NCBI GenBank assembly: GCA_007130675.1
Contig: SLSB01000507.1
Location: 1-14,551 of the forward strand
From: Candidatus Hydrogenedentota bacterium
Lineage (GTDB): Bacteria; Hydrogenedentota; Hydrogenedentia; Hydrogenedentales; SLHB01
Reading direction: 5' to 3'
Length of the DNA: 14,551 bases
Shown here one piece after another: positions 1 to 7,537 of the stretch (the stretch's first letter is position 1; each line of letters starts with the position of its first letter). The position numbers and the translations under genes were made by a program. The notes below the pieces were generated by a model. The model was not told the origin of the DNA, searched no databases, and saw only the letters and a list, made by a program, of their open reading frames with translations.

Positions 1-1397
1 AATGTCTCGGGCGAGCTGATAAAGGGGTCGAGGGTGAGATCGTCGGGCGACAACCGTCCGGCCGAGTAGAAGCACAGCATGTCGGGCCGCTGCGAGAGCA
101 CCAGCCAGATGGCCTGCTTGGCATAATCCGGCCCAGCCGTGAAGTAAGGATCGCTGCCGGGAGAATCGGCGGCCAGATCGGCGGTCGATTCGTCAAGCCG
201 TACCGCGAACCGGCCATAGACGTACAGGGTGATGTCTTGTTGGACAAGTTGGCCATGAGGTCGCGCGGCCGCCTGAAGATACGTGGCGTAAGACAGGCGC
301 TTGATGTCGGGATAGCCATAGGTCCATGTGGCGATACAATCGACCCCCTTGTGGGAATTGTGTACCGGCGCCAGCCGATACGGTTCATGCCAGGTGACAA
401 CGCCGGGCCGGTGGGCGTGGAGGATATCGTGAAGGATGGCGTTTAACACGGCGGTGCCGTGCCCGCGCTGCCACCACCATTGCCGGAATCGGTACTCGGG
501 GGTATCGTCTGAAATGATGCCGTTGGAGGGAATCGAGGGCGCGACAGGCCGGGCATCTTCATCGAGCATCTCGAAAAGATCGAGGCCTGCTTCCTCGCGG
601 GCCATCTCGACAGCGGGCTGATTGACACAATAGGGCGTGTACCATTCGGAGTGCAGGAGAACATGGCGCAGCGAAGGGTATTCGGCCAGCCGGACCATCC
701 ACGAGTCCGCCGTCGCCTTTGCGTGTTCGATGACCTTGGGTTCGAGCGGATACGGCTTGCGGTGGCGGCCTTCGTAGAGCACGTCGCCGGGTTTGCGGCA
801 AATCACCGACTCATCGTCTTGCCAACGGTGTGCCAACAGCGGGTGGAGGTACAACCCCAGCTCGAAATCGTGGCGCGTCGCTTCGTCCAGACGTTCCTGA
901 ATGCCTGTTATGGCCCGCCCCTCGGGCAGCGGGTCTCGCTGGGCAGCCAGGAATCCTCCCGTAAATCCACGCCTGACCCACCAGTCGATGTTTCTGCCGC
1001 CTCCTCCCCATCGCCACACCGGGATGCGCTCGTGGTCATGGCGGGGGGCGACGGTCATAGCGAAGCGGAGCGTGTCAGACGGCTGGCCGGATTCGATGAG
1101 TTGCGCCCGAACGACATAGTCACCCTCGCGCAACCGGTTGGTATCGAGGGTATATTCGGCCGTACCGTCTTCGACAGGCCGCCGGACCTCGAGCCAGCCG
1201 CTCGTATCAAAGACAACAGCCTGCGCCGCCGGTGCGTGTACCGTGAACACGGCATGCTCGCCGCGTTCGTAGGCGCGGCGCGCGGTTGTGAATCGGGCCT
1301 GTTCTTCGCGGTCTTCGCTGGCGAACGCCGCCGTTCCCGTTGCAAGCGCTGCCCCCATCGCGAGGAGAAACGCAAGAGCCTGCATCTGCTTCTTCAT
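1..1397 (-). CDS. Large secreted protein, possible glycoside-hydrolase-like (C-terminus cut by window edge)
   Basis: An open frame of 465 codons runs from an ATG at 1397 off the left edge without a stop, so the C-terminus is missing. Residues 1-26 form a Sec signal peptide (basic MKKQ start, hydrophobic core, A-F-A before the mature end). Residues ~27-118 read like a beta-sandwich/Ig-like accessory domain. From ~125 on the protein is rich in Trp, Tyr, His and Gly, as in TIM-barrel carbohydrate-active proteins, with acidic residues in HSEWYTP (Glu251) and WHEPYR (Glu338) that could be a glycosidase pair; that pairing is only a guess. An AAGGAA ribosome site precedes the ATG. The gene lies 157 bp behind the next minus-strand gene, and I see no clear promoter in the gap, so co-transcription is plausible. 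I do not recognise a specific family; export is well supported, the enzymatic role is not. Confidence 0.8.
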   Translation of the reverse strand, partial: MKKQMQALAFLLAMGAALATGTAAFASEDREEQARFTTARRAYERGEHAVFTVHAPAAQAVVFDTSGWLEVRRPVEDGTAEYTLDTNRLREGDYVVRAQLIESGQPSDTLRFAMTVAPRHDHERIPVWRWGGGGRNIDWWVRRGFTGGFLAAQRDPLPEGRAITGIQERLDEATRHDFELGLYLHPLLAHRWQDDESVICRKPGDVLYEGRHRKPYPLEPKVIEHAKATADSWMVRLAEYPSLRHVLLHSEWYTPYCVNQPAVEMAREEAGLDLFEMLDEDARPVAPSIPSNGIISDDTPEYRFRQWWWQRGHGTAVLNAILHDILHAHRPGVVTWHEPYRLAPVHNSHKGVDCIATWTYGYPDIKRLSYATYLQAAARPHGQLVQQDITLYVYGRFAVRLDESTADLAADSPGSDPYFTAGPDYAKQAIWLVLSQRPDMLCFYSAGRLSPDDLTLDPFISSPET

Positions 1398-1554
1398 GGG
1401 ATTCTTCCTTCATTGCTTGAACTGCGCGCGCCGCCCAAACGCATTCGGGCGGACAGGACGGCTTTGCAGCGCCCATGCCGCCATTTCCCGCCGCATTGGC
1501 CGCGAGATGTGATAAGACGTAGCGCCTGGCTTAGAGAGATCCCGCGCGCTTCGC

Positions 1555-3348
1555 CTATCTGAAAACCCATACACCAAAATGCTCAGGCTCGAGGAAGTGG
1601 AAAACGGTCTGCGACCAGAGCGTCCATTCGAGTTCGGTGTAGCGCTCGCGACAGAGATTGGCACGTATCTGGGTATTTCGCTCGGGCGCTTCCATATTGA
1701 GCGCCTTCCACGGAATCGCCGCCTCGACACTCCAGAAGTCCGGACCCCGGTGCACCGCGTGCTCCCAATCGGGGTTGTATTCGGTCTGGAGCACGTCGAG
1801 ATGGAGGCCATCCCATATGACATTGTTGGGGTTGATGGCGAATTGATAGAACGCCGCCGATTCTTCGCTTGGCCGGATGAAAATCTCGACGACCTCGCCG
1901 CTGAACAGGTAGTCGTCGCGTTTCTCACCCACGATCACCTGATCCTCCATATGCGGCTCTTCGCACCAGAACGCGATGTACAGATACTCGTCGTCATACG
2001 TGACCTGGGTTCGGGTCTGCGCCAAGACGGTATCTTGCGCTGCTCTCATCGGCACGAAGGGCTCGAGCTCGGGAGTTCTGCGCCAAACCTCGTCGTTGAG
2101 TTCGCCATCGATGATCGGCCGGGAGACTCCGCGCGGAATCCGCTTGATCTCGGCGGTGCGCGTGATGAGGTCGCCCGCGATGGCGTCTTGCTGGCGTTTT
2201 TGCGCCGTCGCGATGATGGGAGCAAGGTCGATATCGAGGGGTTGCCCGTATGCGATTTTGCGCCGTGCCGAGCGGATAGCCTCCTCGCATCCCTGGGGGA
2301 TGTTTTCGTCTTCCCACCAGTTCATGCGTTCATTGTAGCACCACACGTACCGGTCGGCTGTCTGCAGCGCCCAATACAGATTGTGCTCGAACCACAGGGG
2401 CCGCTGCTCGGGCGCCAGATAATGCCCGAGCACCCGCTGGTCACGCAGGCCAAAATACTGGTCAATGTAGACCGCCTGCCCGACCCGCACTTTGCCGCGG
2501 TAGAGGTCGTGCAATTCCTCTGGGATGAGATGCAGCGCGCTCTGCGTGATCTGGTGGTACTTCTCGAAATACTGCTCGCGGTTTCGGTAGTAATAGGCCC
2601 CCTCGTTGCCGTCGATGATGCGCGTGCCCGGTTGTGACCCGGTCAGCATTCCCTCGAGAAAGGCGGGCAAGAGGGCGTAATGCTCCTTCGAGAGCGCCTC
2701 CTGCCGCTGCTCGGGGTCCATGGGCCGGGTCAGGCCGGGAAAGTAGCTCAATTGGAAAAGGGTGAGAATTTGCGGGTCGGGCAACTCGGTCTCGATGGCG
2801 CGCACGAACTGCGCTCCCCGTTGCCGCACAACCTCTTGGTATTCGTTAAACGTCTTCGTGTCACGGTGCGCAGCATTCGTGTAGTCCCATGGGTTGTTTC
2901 CATAGGGCTCGGGGTCGAAACAGACGCCCACACATCCGGCCAGCCACGCGGCCCGGGTCACCCTGCGAACATTATTGACGATATTCTCCCAGTGCGCATC
3001 GTTGAACCAGTCCTGGTCCGAGGCGGCCCACATGATCACGAAATTGTCGGTGAACCGTCCCCAGCGGATACGTTGGGCGTTCCGATAATCCTTCTCGAAT
3101 CGCTCTTGGGCCCATTCTTCGGGCTCGAGCACATTGCCGCCGCCCTCGAGACGAAAAACAACCCCGTCGAAAGGACGCCTCTCCATTCGGCCGATGTTTC
3201 TGCGGACCTGTTCGGTGGTGGGCACGTCCCAGCCGTATTGAATAAGTTTCTTGCCCAAGGGCAGCGTGACTTCGTTTGATTTCGCGAGCGGTTGTGCCAG
3301 GACCGCAGAGATCGAAACCAATACCAGCAGGCGCGAAATAGTCTTCAT
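1555..3348 (-). CDS. Secreted TIM-barrel-like protein with C-terminal CBM9-like carbohydrate-binding domain
   Basis: 597 residues from the ATG at 3348, chosen because it gives a clean signal peptide (MKTISRLLVLVSISAVLA) behind AGGAGG; an in-frame GTG 27 bp upstream is less likely. The N-terminal two thirds (about 35-390) look like a glycosidase-type barrel: a Gly/Asp-rich first strand with FRLEGGG (65-71), FDPEPYG (144-150), DGNEGAYYY (246-254) and an aromatic VWCYNERMNWW (335-345). Residues ~408-597 carry hallmarks of CBM9/DOMON-like domains: IDGELNDEVW (413-422), DDEYLYIAF (452-460), an FWSVEAAIPW strand and a closing ANLCRERY segment. CBM9 domains bind sugars and are common on secreted plant- or algal-polysaccharide enzymes. 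Its own promoter is proposed at 3450-3478. The barrel assignment is by pattern only; substrate unknown. Confidence 0.9.
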   Translation of the reverse strand: MKTISRLLVLVSISAVLAQPLAKSNEVTLPLGKKLIQYGWDVPTTEQVRRNIGRMERRPFDGVVFRLEGGGNVLEPEEWAQERFEKDYRNAQRIRWGRFTDNFVIMWAASDQDWFNDAHWENIVNNVRRVTRAAWLAGCVGVCFDPEPYGNNPWDYTNAAHRDTKTFNEYQEVVRQRGAQFVRAIETELPDPQILTLFQLSYFPGLTRPMDPEQRQEALSKEHYALLPAFLEGMLTGSQPGTRIIDGNEGAYYYRNREQYFEKYHQITQSALHLIPEELHDLYRGKVRVGQAVYIDQYFGLRDQRVLGHYLAPEQRPLWFEHNLYWALQTADRYVWCYNERMNWWEDENIPQGCEEAIRSARRKIAYGQPLDIDLAPIIATAQKRQQDAIAGDLITRTAEIKRIPRGVSRPIIDGELNDEVWRRTPELEPFVPMRAAQDTVLAQTRTQVTYDDEYLYIAFWCEEPHMEDQVIVGEKRDDYLFSGEVVEIFIRPSEESAAFYQFAINPNNVIWDGLHLDVLQTEYNPDWEHAVHRGPDFWSVEAAIPWKALNMEAPERNTQIRANLCRERYTELEWTLWSQTVFHFLEPEHFGVWVFR

Positions 3349-3449
3349 GGACTTGCCCCCTCCTCTTGAGCGCAATTGCTTCTATTTGGACGCTGCAGGG
3401 CTGCCGGCCAGACCGGACAGCATTTTGGCGCACCTTCGAACGCCTCCTT

Positions 3450-3478
3450 ATGGTACCCGTTCAGGCGGGCGGGTACAA
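3450..3478 (-). promoter_or_regulatory. Promoter of the CBM9-like gene, with internal inverted repeat
   Basis: On the minus strand TTGTAC (3478-3473) and TACCAT (3455-3450) are 17 bp apart. A 7-bp inverted repeat GTACCCG/CGGGTAC (3453-3459 and 3470-3476) links the two hexamers, as an operator would. The predicted start near 3443 leaves a ~95-nt leader before the ATG. The same -35 hexamer occurs at 9616-9621 and 14096-14101. Confidence 0.45.
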
Positions 3479-3705
3479 ACAAGATTTGCACCTCCGCCAA
3501 GATGCCCCCTTCCTTATCGTTGTATGCGGGTTTGCACTGCGGGAAGATGACGGAACCTGTACCAACAGAGGCGAGGATATGGGACCTCCAGCACGCATAG
3601 GAATGTTCCCGCGCCGTTAGCGCTCCGGAAAGCGATGCCTGGGTCTCCCTTTTTGGCACGGTCTCCTGAGCGAGCGGCCCTTACGACCGTCTCCACAAAC
3701 GAAGG

Positions 3706-3734
3706 TTGCGCGCGATGCACAACCCTGCTACTCT
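3706..3734 (+). promoter_or_regulatory. Candidate promoter of the phosphohexomutase gene
   Basis: TTGCGC (3706-3711), a 17-bp spacer and TACTCT (3729-3734) preceded by TGC (extended -10). The start would be near 3741, giving a ~36-nt leader that contains the GGGAGG ribosome site at 3761-3766. Each hexamer matches consensus at only three positions, so the call rests on spacing and the TGn. Confidence 0.35.
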
Positions 3735-3776
3735 CTTGGCGTATTTCCACGAACGCAATGGGGAGGTTTTGCGACT

Positions 3777-5144
3777 ATGAAATTGAACCCGCAGATTTTC
3801 CGCGAGTACGACATCCGCGGCATCGCCGGAACGGATTTAACCGAAGAAATCTACGAGCGGCTGGGCCAGGCCATCGTGAAATACACGCGGGGCAAGCGTA
3901 AGAACAACTGTTTCGTTGTCGCCCACGACGGGCGCTTGACCTCGCGCGGCTTCGCCCATGCCGTGATGGATGGCATCACCGGCGCGGGCGTCAATGTGAT
4001 CGACATTGGGCAGGCCCCGACGCCGCTGTGCTATTTCGGGTTGTTTACGTTGCCGGTCGACGGCGGGGTGATGATTACCGCAAGCCACAATCCAAAAGAA
4101 TACAACGGAATGAAGGTGGCGGTAGGAAAATCGACCATTCACGGCGAAGAGATTCAGAAACTCTACAAGGTGGCCCTGGGCGATACATTCCCCAAGGCCC
4201 GCAAGCCGGTTACCATCACCCGCATGGACCTGTTGCCGAAATATCTGGCACGGGTCGCGCGAAGCATCAACGTCAAACGCAAACTGAAGGTGGTCGTCGA
4301 CGCGGGCAACGGGGCCAGCGGGCCGGTTGGTGTTCCGCTCTACGAGAGGCTGGGCTGCGAAGTGATTCCTCTCTATTGTGATGTAGACGGCCGATTCCCG
4401 AATCATCATCCCGACCCCACGGTGGCCAAGAACATCAAGAAACTCATTGCCACGGTCAAGCGTACGGGCGCGGACTGCGGCATCGGGTTTGATGGCGATG
4501 GCGACCGCATTGGCGTGGTGGATGACAAAGGCAACGTGATCTACGGCGACAAGCTGCTCATCTTGTTCGCGCGCTCGATTCTCAAAGAGAAACCCGGGGC
4601 CACGATCATCTCGGAGGTCAAGGGCTCGCGCACGTTGTACGCCGACATCGAAGCGCATGGAGGCAACGCCATCATGTGGAAGACCGGCCACTCGCTGATC
4701 AAAGCCGCCATGAAGAAATTCAAAGCCGAGCTGGCGGGCGAAATGAGCGGCCACATGTTCTTCCAGAACCGGTGGTACGGATTCGACGATGCCGTATACG
4801 CGGGGGCACGCCTGCTCGAGATTCTCGGCAGCACCCGCAAACCGCTCAGCGCGCTGCTGGCCGATGTACCCAAGACCTATGTCACCGAAGAAATGCGAAT
4901 CGAGACGGAAGAATCGAAGAAATTCGAACTCGTCAAGAAAGCTACCGCCTATTTCCAGGACGAACTCGGCCTCGAGGTCAACACCATCGATGGCGCGCGG
5001 GTCGAGTTCGAGGATGGATGGGGACTGCTCCGCGCCTCGAATACTTCACCGGCCCTTGTGATGCGCTGCGAAGCCGACACGCCCAAACGCCTCAAGGAGA
5101 TCAAGAGTCTTATCGCAGGCAAGGTGAAAGAGCTGAACAAGTAG
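3777..5144 (+). CDS. Phosphomannomutase / phosphoglucomutase (alpha-D-phosphohexomutase family)
   Basis: 455 residues, the usual length for bacterial PMM/PGM (AlgC/ManB type). These enzymes interconvert hexose 6- and 1-phosphates in the cytoplasm, feeding GDP-mannose or UDP-glucose synthesis for surface polysaccharide and LPS. All four active-site loops are intact: TASHNP (101-106, phosphoserine Ser103), the metal loop DGDGDR (239-244), the sugar-specificity loop GEMSGH (321-326) and the phosphate-binding loop RASNTSP (419-425). The GEMSGH form is typical of dual-specificity PMM/PGM rather than phosphoglucosamine mutase. The ATG at 3777 follows GGGAGG by 10 nt and gives the family's start (NPQIFREYDIRG). 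It stands alone on the plus strand and converges on the prepilin genes. Mannose versus glucose preference cannot be decided from sequence. Confidence 0.96.
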   Translation: MKLNPQIFREYDIRGIAGTDLTEEIYERLGQAIVKYTRGKRKNNCFVVAHDGRLTSRGFAHAVMDGITGAGVNVIDIGQAPTPLCYFGLFTLPVDGGVMITASHNPKEYNGMKVAVGKSTIHGEEIQKLYKVALGDTFPKARKPVTITRMDLLPKYLARVARSINVKRKLKVVVDAGNGASGPVGVPLYERLGCEVIPLYCDVDGRFPNHHPDPTVAKNIKKLIATVKRTGADCGIGFDGDGDRIGVVDDKGNVIYGDKLLILFARSILKEKPGATIISEVKGSRTLYADIEAHGGNAIMWKTGHSLIKAAMKKFKAELAGEMSGHMFFQNRWYGFDDAVYAGARLLEILGSTRKPLSALLADVPKTYVTEEMRIETEESKKFELVKKATAYFQDELGLEVNTIDGARVEFEDGWGLLRASNTSPALVMRCEADTPKRLKEIKSLIAGKVKELNK

Positions 5145-5179
5145 CGTCAGTTATACTCGATCAACCACCAAGAACAACG

Positions 5180-5209
5180 CCGGCGGCGCTTCGTTCGAAG
5201 CGCCGCCGG
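5180..5209. repeat. Perfect 14-bp palindrome after the pgm and prepilin-1 stops; possible bidirectional terminator
   Basis: Stem CCGGCGGCGCTTCG, loop TT, then the exact complement. It sits between two convergent genes, 35 nt after the phosphohexomutase stop and 32 nt after the prepilin-1 stop. No T-run follows on either strand, so it is not a textbook intrinsic terminator, but it could stop transcription or protect 3' ends. The segment 5182-5232 recurs at 6418-6468 with two mismatches, so it is also a repeated element. Confidence 0.7.
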
Positions 5210-5241
5210 ACGTGTTCGCGATGGAGGTGAAGTCAACAGGG

Positions 5242-6132
5242 TCAGCCTGCGGCGGCAAGGATTGCGCCGTAGGCTTTCGAGATCGGGGTCGTGCCGGGAT
5301 ACCGCATGAACTCCACGTGCCCATCCATGAACAAAACGTTGCACCCGCCCGGGATGTGGTTCATGAACTCGGGATTTGCAGGATTGAAGTCGTCCCACAT
5401 GACGGCAATTTCGCTCTGTGCCCTCGCGCCGGCCGCGGGATTGTTGATATCGGTGATGAAGAACCGCTCGATGCCCTCGCGAAGACGGTACATCGTCTCA
5501 TCAGCGATTGGCCAATCGCGTTCAAAGAACGTGCCCTCTACATCAGTCGTATCTCTCCAGGCATCTACGAAATCGTTGAAGTCGAGGACGAATTCCATAG
5601 TGAACCCCGTCATAAGGGCGCCAACCCAGTCAGGCCCTTCGAATACGACGTCATTCTCGTCAAGGACCAGATGTGGTCTCAGGTCGAGCGCCCACGCGAA
5701 ATAGTTGTAAGACGTAGCACGGAATCGGCACGGATCCCATGGAAGATCCGCTTGTCCGGCCATGCGCCACGAATCCAATTCGGCATCCGAATCTGACGGA
5801 CAGCCGCCGATGTTCGGGTCGGTAAGGTACTCGGGGTAGATCGACGGACCATTGGGCATCATCTCCGGGTAATCCGTGCGGTTGCACAGGCTGCCCGGAT
5901 CATATGCGTCAACACGCCCCTTGAACACCTGATTCGCCGGGAACTTCTCGCCTCTGGACTCGTTGGCATACATCTTAAAGATGAGCCCCCACTGTTTGAG
6001 ATTGTTGGCGCACGCTGCCCTTCGGGCCGCTTCGCGTGCGCGCGCGAGTGCCGGCAGCAAGATGGCCGCCAGGATGCCGATGATGGCGATCACCACCAGC
6101 AGTTCGATCAATGTGAAACCTTTCTTACGCAT
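5242..6132 (-). CDS. Type II-like prepilin / H-X-DG prepilin-type protein (tandem copy 1)
   Basis: 296 residues from the ATG at 6132, which follows a strong AAAGGAGG by 8 nt; an upstream in-frame start would bury the prepilin leader. The class III leader is complete: MRKKG|FTLIELL, cleavage after Gly5 and Glu at mature position +5 (Glu10), then a hydrophobic helix to ~residue 30 and the AREAARRAACANNLKQ segment typical of Planctomycete/Lentisphaera pseudopilins. Near the C-terminus lies an H-X-DG signature (His259, ten residues, Asp270-Gly271), one residue longer than the usual X9 spacing. Such proteins are processed by PilD-like peptidases and are thought to form pilus or pseudopilus fibres. 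About 48 of 296 residues differ from copy 2, the first ~62 being almost identical. Promoter at 6270-6298. The assembly machinery is not in this window. Confidence 0.93.
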   Translation of the reverse strand: MRKKGFTLIELLVVIAIIGILAAILLPALARAREAARRAACANNLKQWGLIFKMYANESRGEKFPANQVFKGRVDAYDPGSLCNRTDYPEMMPNGPSIYPEYLTDPNIGGCPSDSDAELDSWRMAGQADLPWDPCRFRATSYNYFAWALDLRPHLVLDENDVVFEGPDWVGALMTGFTMEFVLDFNDFVDAWRDTTDVEGTFFERDWPIADETMYRLREGIERFFITDINNPAAGARAQSEIAVMWDDFNPANPEFMNHIPGGCNVLFMDGHVEFMRYPGTTPISKAYGAILAAAG

Positions 6133-6269
6133 GACTAAAGCCTCCTTTGTTTTCTGCAAAAACTCTGATAAGCACACTTCACCGATGTTAGAGCATTAAC
6201 CGGAAGACCCGGCTGCCGCGGACAAGGGTATTGTGACACCTCCTAATCACCGCCCCGTTCCGCAGCTAC

Positions 6270-6298
6270 ATAGTACGCTTGAATGCAAAATTGCGCAA
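6270..6298 (-). promoter_or_regulatory. Promoter of prepilin copy 1
   Basis: Minus strand TTGCGC (6298-6293), 17-bp spacer, TACTAT (6275-6270). The same arrangement occurs at the equivalent place before copy 2, which supports it. An inverted repeat GCAAAA/TTTTGC (6285-6290 and 6305-6310) flanks the -35 box. Predicted start near 6263, leader ~130 nt. Confidence 0.6.
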
Positions 6299-6391
6299 TG
6301 ATTTTTTTGCGCGGTTCATTGACCGATGGTCAGCAACGGGCCTTTGCCGGCAGGAGTTTTTTTGTGTTTATCCTTGGACCGTTTTGGCTTG

Positions 6392-6425
6392 ACCGGCAGC
6401 TTAGAGCGACCGGCCCTGGCGGCGC
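6392..6425. repeat. 34-bp exact copy of the kinase 3' end (duplication junction or dispersed repeat)
   Basis: Identical over 34 bp to 7995-8028. There it encodes the last codons (…RRQGRSL, stop) of the minus-strand kinase; here it lies in non-coding DNA, with that stop and codons preserved as a fossil. Its last 8 bp, GGCGGCGC, are also the first 8 bp of the palindrome at 6418-6443. Confidence 0.8.
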
Positions 6426-6468
6426 TTCGTTCGAAGCGCCGCCGGACGTGTTTGCGATGGAGGTTAAG
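6418..6468. repeat. Second copy of the post-prepilin palindrome element
   Basis: Palindrome 6418-6443 (12-bp perfect stem, TT loop) plus ~25 bp of flank, matching 5182-5232 with two mismatches in 51. It begins 33 nt after the prepilin-2 stop, in the same place as the first copy, and may end that transcript. The stop codon of prepilin 2 itself lies in a short segment (CCTGCGCCTACAGGG) only partly present in copy 1. Confidence 0.75.
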
Positions 6469-6475
6469 CCTGCGC

Positions 6476-7372
6476 CTACAGGGTCAGTGCTGCGGCAAGG
6501 AAGGCGCCAGTGGCCTTCGAGACTGGGGTCCTGCCGGGATACCGCACGAACTCCACATGACCATCCATGAACAAGACATTACACCCGCCTGGGATGTGGT
6601 TGATGGACTCCGGAACGGCCGGATTCAAGGTGTCTAACATCACGAATATTTCGCTCTGCGCCATTGCGCCCGCCGCTGGGTTATTGATGTCGGTGATATA
6701 GAACCGCTCGATGCCCTCGCGAAGACGGTACAACGTCACATCGGCGATTGGCCAATCGCGTTCAAAGAAGGTGCCGTCCACATCATCCGTATCCGTCCAA
6801 GCCTCTACAAAATCCCTGAAATCCAAGGCAAATTCCAAGGTGAATCCCGCCGCGATGGCGCTGGGCCAATCCGGCCCTTCGAACACGGGGTCATTCTCGT
6901 CAAGAAGGAGATGTGGCCTCAGGTCAAGGGCCCACGCGAAATAGTTGTAAGACGTGCCGCGGAATCGGCATGGATCCCATGGAAGATCCGGATTGCCAGC
7001 CATGCGCCACGAATCCAATTCGTCATCCGAATCCGATGGGCATCCGCCGATGGTCGGGTCGGTAAGGTACTCGGGGTAAATCGATGGGCCATTGGGCATC
7101 AATTCCGAAGCACCCGTGCGCAGGCAGGGACTGCCCGGATCATACGCGTCAACACGCCCTGTGAAGGCCTGATTCGGGGGCCACAGCTCCCCCCGGGATT
7201 CGTTGGCATACATCTTGAAGATGAGCCCCCACTGTTTGAGATTGTTGGCGCAGGCTGCTCTTCGCGCTGCCTCGCGCGCACGTGCGAGTGCCGGCAACAG
7301 GATTGCCGCCAGGATGCCGATGATGGCAATCACCACCAGCAGTTCAATCAATGTGAAACCGTTCTTACGCAT
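6476..7372 (-). CDS. Type II-like prepilin / H-X-DG prepilin-type protein (tandem copy 2)
   Basis: 298 residues from the ATG at 7372 behind AAAGGAGG. The leader is MRKNG|FTLIELL with Glu10 conserved, and the hydrophobic helix and AREAARRAAC segment are identical to copy 1. The H-X-DG signature has the same ten-residue spacing. It aligns to copy 1 without gaps to residue 296 (about 84 % identity by eye). Differences cluster at residues 63-91, 170-199 and 243-257, in the predicted exposed globular domain, while the N-terminal assembly helix is kept. The C-terminus ends AALTL instead of AAAG because the frame reads into the adjacent repeated segment. It is the upstream gene of the pair; each copy has its own promoter, so both are probably expressed. 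Subunit role (major or minor) unknown. Confidence 0.93.
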   Translation of the reverse strand: MRKNGFTLIELLVVIAIIGILAAILLPALARAREAARRAACANNLKQWGLIFKMYANESRGELWPPNQAFTGRVDAYDPGSPCLRTGASELMPNGPSIYPEYLTDPTIGGCPSDSDDELDSWRMAGNPDLPWDPCRFRGTSYNYFAWALDLRPHLLLDENDPVFEGPDWPSAIAAGFTLEFALDFRDFVEAWTDTDDVDGTFFERDWPIADVTLYRLREGIERFYITDINNPAAGAMAQSEIFVMLDTLNPAVPESINHIPGGCNVLFMDGHVEFVRYPGRTPVSKATGAFLAAALTL

Positions 7373-7508
7373 AACTCCAGCCTCCTTTGCTCCTGCAAAA
7401 ATTCTGATAAGTACACTTCACCAATGTTAGAGTATCTGCGGGAATACCTTGCTGCCGTGGGGGAGGATATTGTGACACCTCCGGATGATCGCCCCGCCCT
7501 CCAAAGGT

Positions 7509-7537
7509 ATACTACGCCACAACGCAAGAATACGCAA
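7509..7537 (-). promoter_or_regulatory. Promoter of prepilin copy 2
   Basis: Minus strand TTGCGT (7537-7532), 17-bp spacer, TAGTAT (7514-7509), matching the copy 1 promoter in position and spacing. The -35 box lies between the arms of an 8-bp inverted repeat CGCAAGAA/TTCTTGCG (7523-7530 and 7543-7550), an operator-like layout. Predicted start near 7502. Confidence 0.6.

Larger units (their letters stand above)
3349..3776. other. Divergent intergenic region (428 bp)
   Basis: It separates the secreted CBM9-like gene (minus) from the phosphohexomutase gene (plus) and holds a proposed promoter for each (3450-3478 minus; 3706-3734 plus). ORFs inside it are short, overlap on both strands and have no recognisable product. 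I see no RNA gene. Confidence 0.7.
6133..6475. other. Intergenic region between the two prepilin genes (343 bp)
   Basis: Read on the minus strand it contains, in order, the palindrome after prepilin 2, a 34-bp copy of the kinase 3' end (6392-6425), the inverted repeat and promoter of prepilin 1, and a ~130-nt leader. Blocks 6154-6193 and 6229-6240 of the leader are conserved in copy 2. No gene is supported; the plus-strand frame from 6298 is discussed under findings. Confidence 0.75.

Noticed and set aside
651..1562. 303-codon plus-strand frame
   Set aside because: Antisense to the signal-peptide-bearing gene 1-1397, which is open over its whole visible length; Arg-rich and featureless.
1579..2637. 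352-codon plus-strand frame
   Set aside because: Antisense to the CBM9-like gene; no start signal and composition typical of a GC-rich shadow frame.
2972..3433. Minus-strand frame of 153 codons starting at a GTG 9 nt after AGGAGG
   Set aside because: It overlaps the first ~370 bp of the CBM9-like gene in another frame, has a low-complexity basic composition and no recognisable product.
3837..4754. 305-codon minus-strand frame
   Set aside because: Antisense shadow of the phosphohexomutase, whose motifs on the plus strand are complete.
7395..7432. Possible sigma-54 promoter (TTGCA with upstream GG) before prepilin 2, suggested by the NtrC-type gene at the window end
   Set aside because: The GG lies much too far from the GC of TTGCA, and a sigma-70-type promoter is conserved in both copies.
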